From positions 1-17,449 of the forward strand of contig JAPKDN010000015.1 of assembly GCA_028822575.1 (NCBI GenBank): 17,449 nt of DNA, in the 5' to 3' direction. The notes under the pieces were generated by a model. The model saw only the letters and a list, made by a program, of their open reading frames with translations. It was not told where the DNA came from and did no database searches. The position numbers and the translations under genes were made by a program. Position 1 is the first letter of the stretch. Every line of letters starts with the position of its first letter. Of the stretch, positions 15,792 through 17,449 are shown piece by piece. The stretch comes from Alphaproteobacteria bacterium. GTDB lineage: Bacteria; Pseudomonadota; Alphaproteobacteria; Thalassobaculales; Thalassobaculaceae.

Positions 15792-16718
15792 TCAGAGGTT
15801 GAGGACGCGAACCGGGCACACACATCCACCTTGGATACGCGAGATCGCGACGGGTATCCCCGAAGAAATCGCACAGAGCGTATCGCCCTCGCGAAGACTT
15901 CCAAGACGATCTCGATCGGACGCCCGGAATACCGGAACCGTTTGACCGCGTCGCAACCTGTTCGCTTCATCGTCCGTGAGAGGCATGGCCGGGATGCCGT
16001 CTAGCGCAGTCTCCACGGGCAATAGGTGTTCGAAAGCGGCGGGACTATGCGCCAACGCTTGGATCGAATCCAGCGAAATCGCATTGCTTTCCTGGAATGG
16101 ACCAACCCGCATACGGCGAAGGGCCGAGATATGTCCGACGGTGCCAACAGCGATCGCCAAATCACGGGCCAACGCACGCATATAGGCACCTTTACCGCTG
16201 GTAACCAGGAAAGCGGCATGGTCGGGATCAATGATCTCGGCCAAGGTAAAAGACTCGATCAGGATGTCCCGCGCGGACAGTTCGACAGGTTGGTCGTTGC
16301 GGGCGAGATCATAAGCCCTCTGCCCCTGTATCTTAATGGCGGAATATCGGGGGGGGACCTGTTGAATAATACCGACGAAATCAGCCAATACTTTTTTGAT
16401 AGAAGCACTGTCGGGGCGGACGCCTACGGTCCGGATTACCGCGCCCTCGCAATCATCGGTGTCACGCTCCTCGCCCCATTGGACCTCGAACCGATAGTCC
16501 TTGTTGGCATCCATGGCATAGGGAATTGTTTTCGTCGCCTCGCCAAGAGCGATTGGCAGAACCCCTGTCGCTAATGGGTCTAAGGTTCCCGAATGCCCAG
16601 CTTTCGCGGCGTCAAACACCCGACGAACAACATTCACCGCGTGGGTCGACGTAACGCCACTGGGCTTATCCAGGATTATCCAACCATTGACCGGGTTGCC
16701 ACGCCGTCTACGCGCCAT
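15792..16718 (-). CDS. truB: tRNA pseudouridine(55) synthase
   Basis: A 308-aa enzyme that makes pseudouridine 55 in the T-loop of tRNAs. The catalytic Asp47 lies in [15 protein letters not shown] (41-55). Other family motifs are [15 protein letters not shown] (11-25), [16 protein letters not shown] (121-136), [15 protein letters not shown] (174-188) and LRRMRVGPF (200-208). A C-terminal PUA-like segment ends at about 305. The ATG at 16718 has a GGAGAC ribosome binding site and overlaps the end of rbfA by 11 nt, so the two are translationally coupled. The open frame reaches 16802, but the extra sequence is a shadow of rbfA. Confidence 0.96.
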   Translation of the reverse strand: MARRRRGNPVNGWIILDKPSGVTSTHAVNVVRRVFDAAKAGHSGTLDPLATGVLPIALGEATKTIPYAMDANKDYRFEVQWGEERDTDDCEGAVIRTVGVRPDSASIKKVLADFVGIIQQVPPRYSAIKIQGQRAYDLARNDQPVELSARDILIESFTLAEIIDPDHAAFLVTSGKGAYMRALARDLAIAVGTVGHISALRRMRVGPFQESNAISLDSIQALAHSPAAFEHLLPVETALDGIPAMPLTDDEANRLRRGQTVPVFRASDRDRLGSLREGDTLCAISSGIPVAISRIQGGCVCPVRVLNL

Positions 16719-17175
16719 CTTCCGTCTCCTCGGTATCCGAGCGGCCGGGGAGATCGTCGTCCTGGTCCGCATTGGTATCCGCCTCGGCAAGGCCCAATCC
16801 ATGGAGCAGGGAGTTTATATGCGCCGAGGAATCAAACGCCGTATCGATACTGAACATCAAGCGTGGGACATGACGTAATTCGACCCGCCGCGCGATTTGG
16901 CCTCGTAGAAAGGGCGCGGCTCGGGCCAGCCCAGCGATAACGGTCTCACGACCGACGCCGCCAAGAGGCATTACGTAAACCATCGCCGTTTTTAAATCTG
17001 GGCTTGTTGAAATCTCGGTGACGGTGATTGCAAGCCCGGCTATATCAGGATCTCGAAGTTCAACCCGCTCGAAAATTTCTACCAGCGCCTTCCGCAAGAC
17101 CTCTCCAACCCTGAGTTGGCGATGGCTGGGAACGTCATCTCGCCGGACCGACTTGTCCGTCTTGGAATGTGCCAT
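16708..17175 (-). CDS. rbfA: 30S ribosome-binding factor RbfA
   Basis: A 155-aa small-subunit assembly and cold-shock factor with a KH-like fold that helps mature the 16S 5' end. Recognisable segments are RQLRVGEVLRKALVEIF (19-35), DIAGLAITVTEISTSPDLKTAMVYV (44-68), FLRGQIARRVELRHVPRLMF (89-108) and the SIDTAFDSSAHI end of the fold. An acidic Asp/Glu-rich tail (about 130-155) extends past the fold. It starts at 17175, 24 nt after infB, with a weak ribosome binding site; it overlaps truB at its 3' end. Confidence 0.95.
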   Translation of the reverse strand: MAHSKTDKSVRRDDVPSHRQLRVGEVLRKALVEIFERVELRDPDIAGLAITVTEISTSPDLKTAMVYVMPLGGVGRETVIAGLARAAPFLRGQIARRVELRHVPRLMFSIDTAFDSSAHINSLLHGLGLAEADTNADQDDDLPGRSDTEETEDGA

Positions 17176-17199
17176 GGTGAGGATCGTTCCGAGCGCGAA

Positions 17200-17449
17200 T
17201 TACGGCGCGGCGCTTGCCTGTTGTACCGATTCCAGAGTGCGGGCGACTTCTTTGATTTCAAAGCACTCTATAAAGTCCCCAACTTGGAGATCGTTATAGT
17301 TCTCGAACCCGGCACCACACTCGTACCCTTCCCGAGCCTCACGAACCTCTTCCTTGAAACGACGGAGCGTCTTCAGAGACCCTTCGTGGATCACGACGTT
17401 GTCGCGTAGCAACCGAACCTGGGCACCTCGACGAATATTGCCCTCGGTG
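17200..17449 (-). CDS. infB: Translation initiation factor IF-2 (C-terminal part)
   Basis: The last 82 or so codons of IF-2, cut by the window edge; the 5' end lies beyond 17449. The visible segment is the C-terminal beta barrel (domain C2) that binds fMet-t[24 protein letters not shown], then [32 protein letters not shown] and [13 protein letters not shown]. Stop TAA at 17200-17202. First gene seen of the infB-rbfA-truB-rpsO-pnp cluster. Confidence 0.96.
   Translation of the reverse strand, partial: TEGNIRRGAQVRLLRDNVVIHEGSLKTLRRFKEEVREAREGYECGAGFENYNDLQVGDFIECFEIKEVARTLESVQQASAAP

Noticed and set aside
15490..15945. 151-codon open frame on the plus strand
   Set aside because: It is a shadow across rpsO and the 3' end of truB, both confidently identified on the minus strand.

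Overview
The window is a densely packed chromosomal segment of an alphaproteobacterium, most likely of a Rhodospirillales-like group. This rests on the order irr - fabA - fabB - fabI, on the conserved run infB - rbfA - truB - rpsO - pnp, on a small CHCC zinc-finger gene of the NDUFS6 type, and on alphaproteobacterial-style FabA, FabI and glyoxylate-reductase sequences. The genus cannot be named from sequence reading alone. I see no phage, IS element, CRISPR array or obvious foreign island.

Layout. 1-1300: tRNA-Arg(CCG) and a serine hydrolase lipoprotein, both on the minus strand. 1328-4087: a plus-strand run with a CHCC zinc-finger protein, coaBC (coenzyme A synthesis), dut (dUTPase) and a MoeB/ThiF-type adenylyltransferase. 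4370-6061: a minus-strand 2-hydroxyacid dehydrogenase (glyoxylate/hydroxypyruvate reductase type) divergent from a secreted SH3-domain protein. 6087-8709: a minus-strand cluster of rubrerythrin, a CCG-domain Fe-S oxidoreductase and a DUF3501 protein. 8878-9306: the Fur-family iron regulator Irr on the minus strand, divergent from fabA-fabB-fabI (9568-12188, plus), the unsaturated fatty acid synthesis genes. 12229-17449: minus-strand infB (3' part), rbfA, truB, rpsO, pnp and a glycerophosphodiester phosphodiesterase, an RNA and translation operon with a lipid-metabolism gene at its end.

How it fits together. The most interesting region is 8710-8877, between irr and the rubrerythrin operon. It holds a good sigma70-type promoter for the rubrerythrin operon (TTGACG-N18-TATAAC). 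Immediately upstream of it is a 7-3-7 inverted repeat that resembles the iron control element bound by Irr. A second perfect 7-3-7 repeat and a third palindrome over the -10 flank it. This suggests that the diiron peroxidase (rubrerythrin), its Fe-S partner and DUF3501 form an iron- or heme-responsive peroxide-defence unit controlled by the adjacent Irr. The regulatory link is inference; the DNA motifs are directly visible. The other regions are mostly standard housekeeping genes, with a few unusual leader and intergenic structures noted below.
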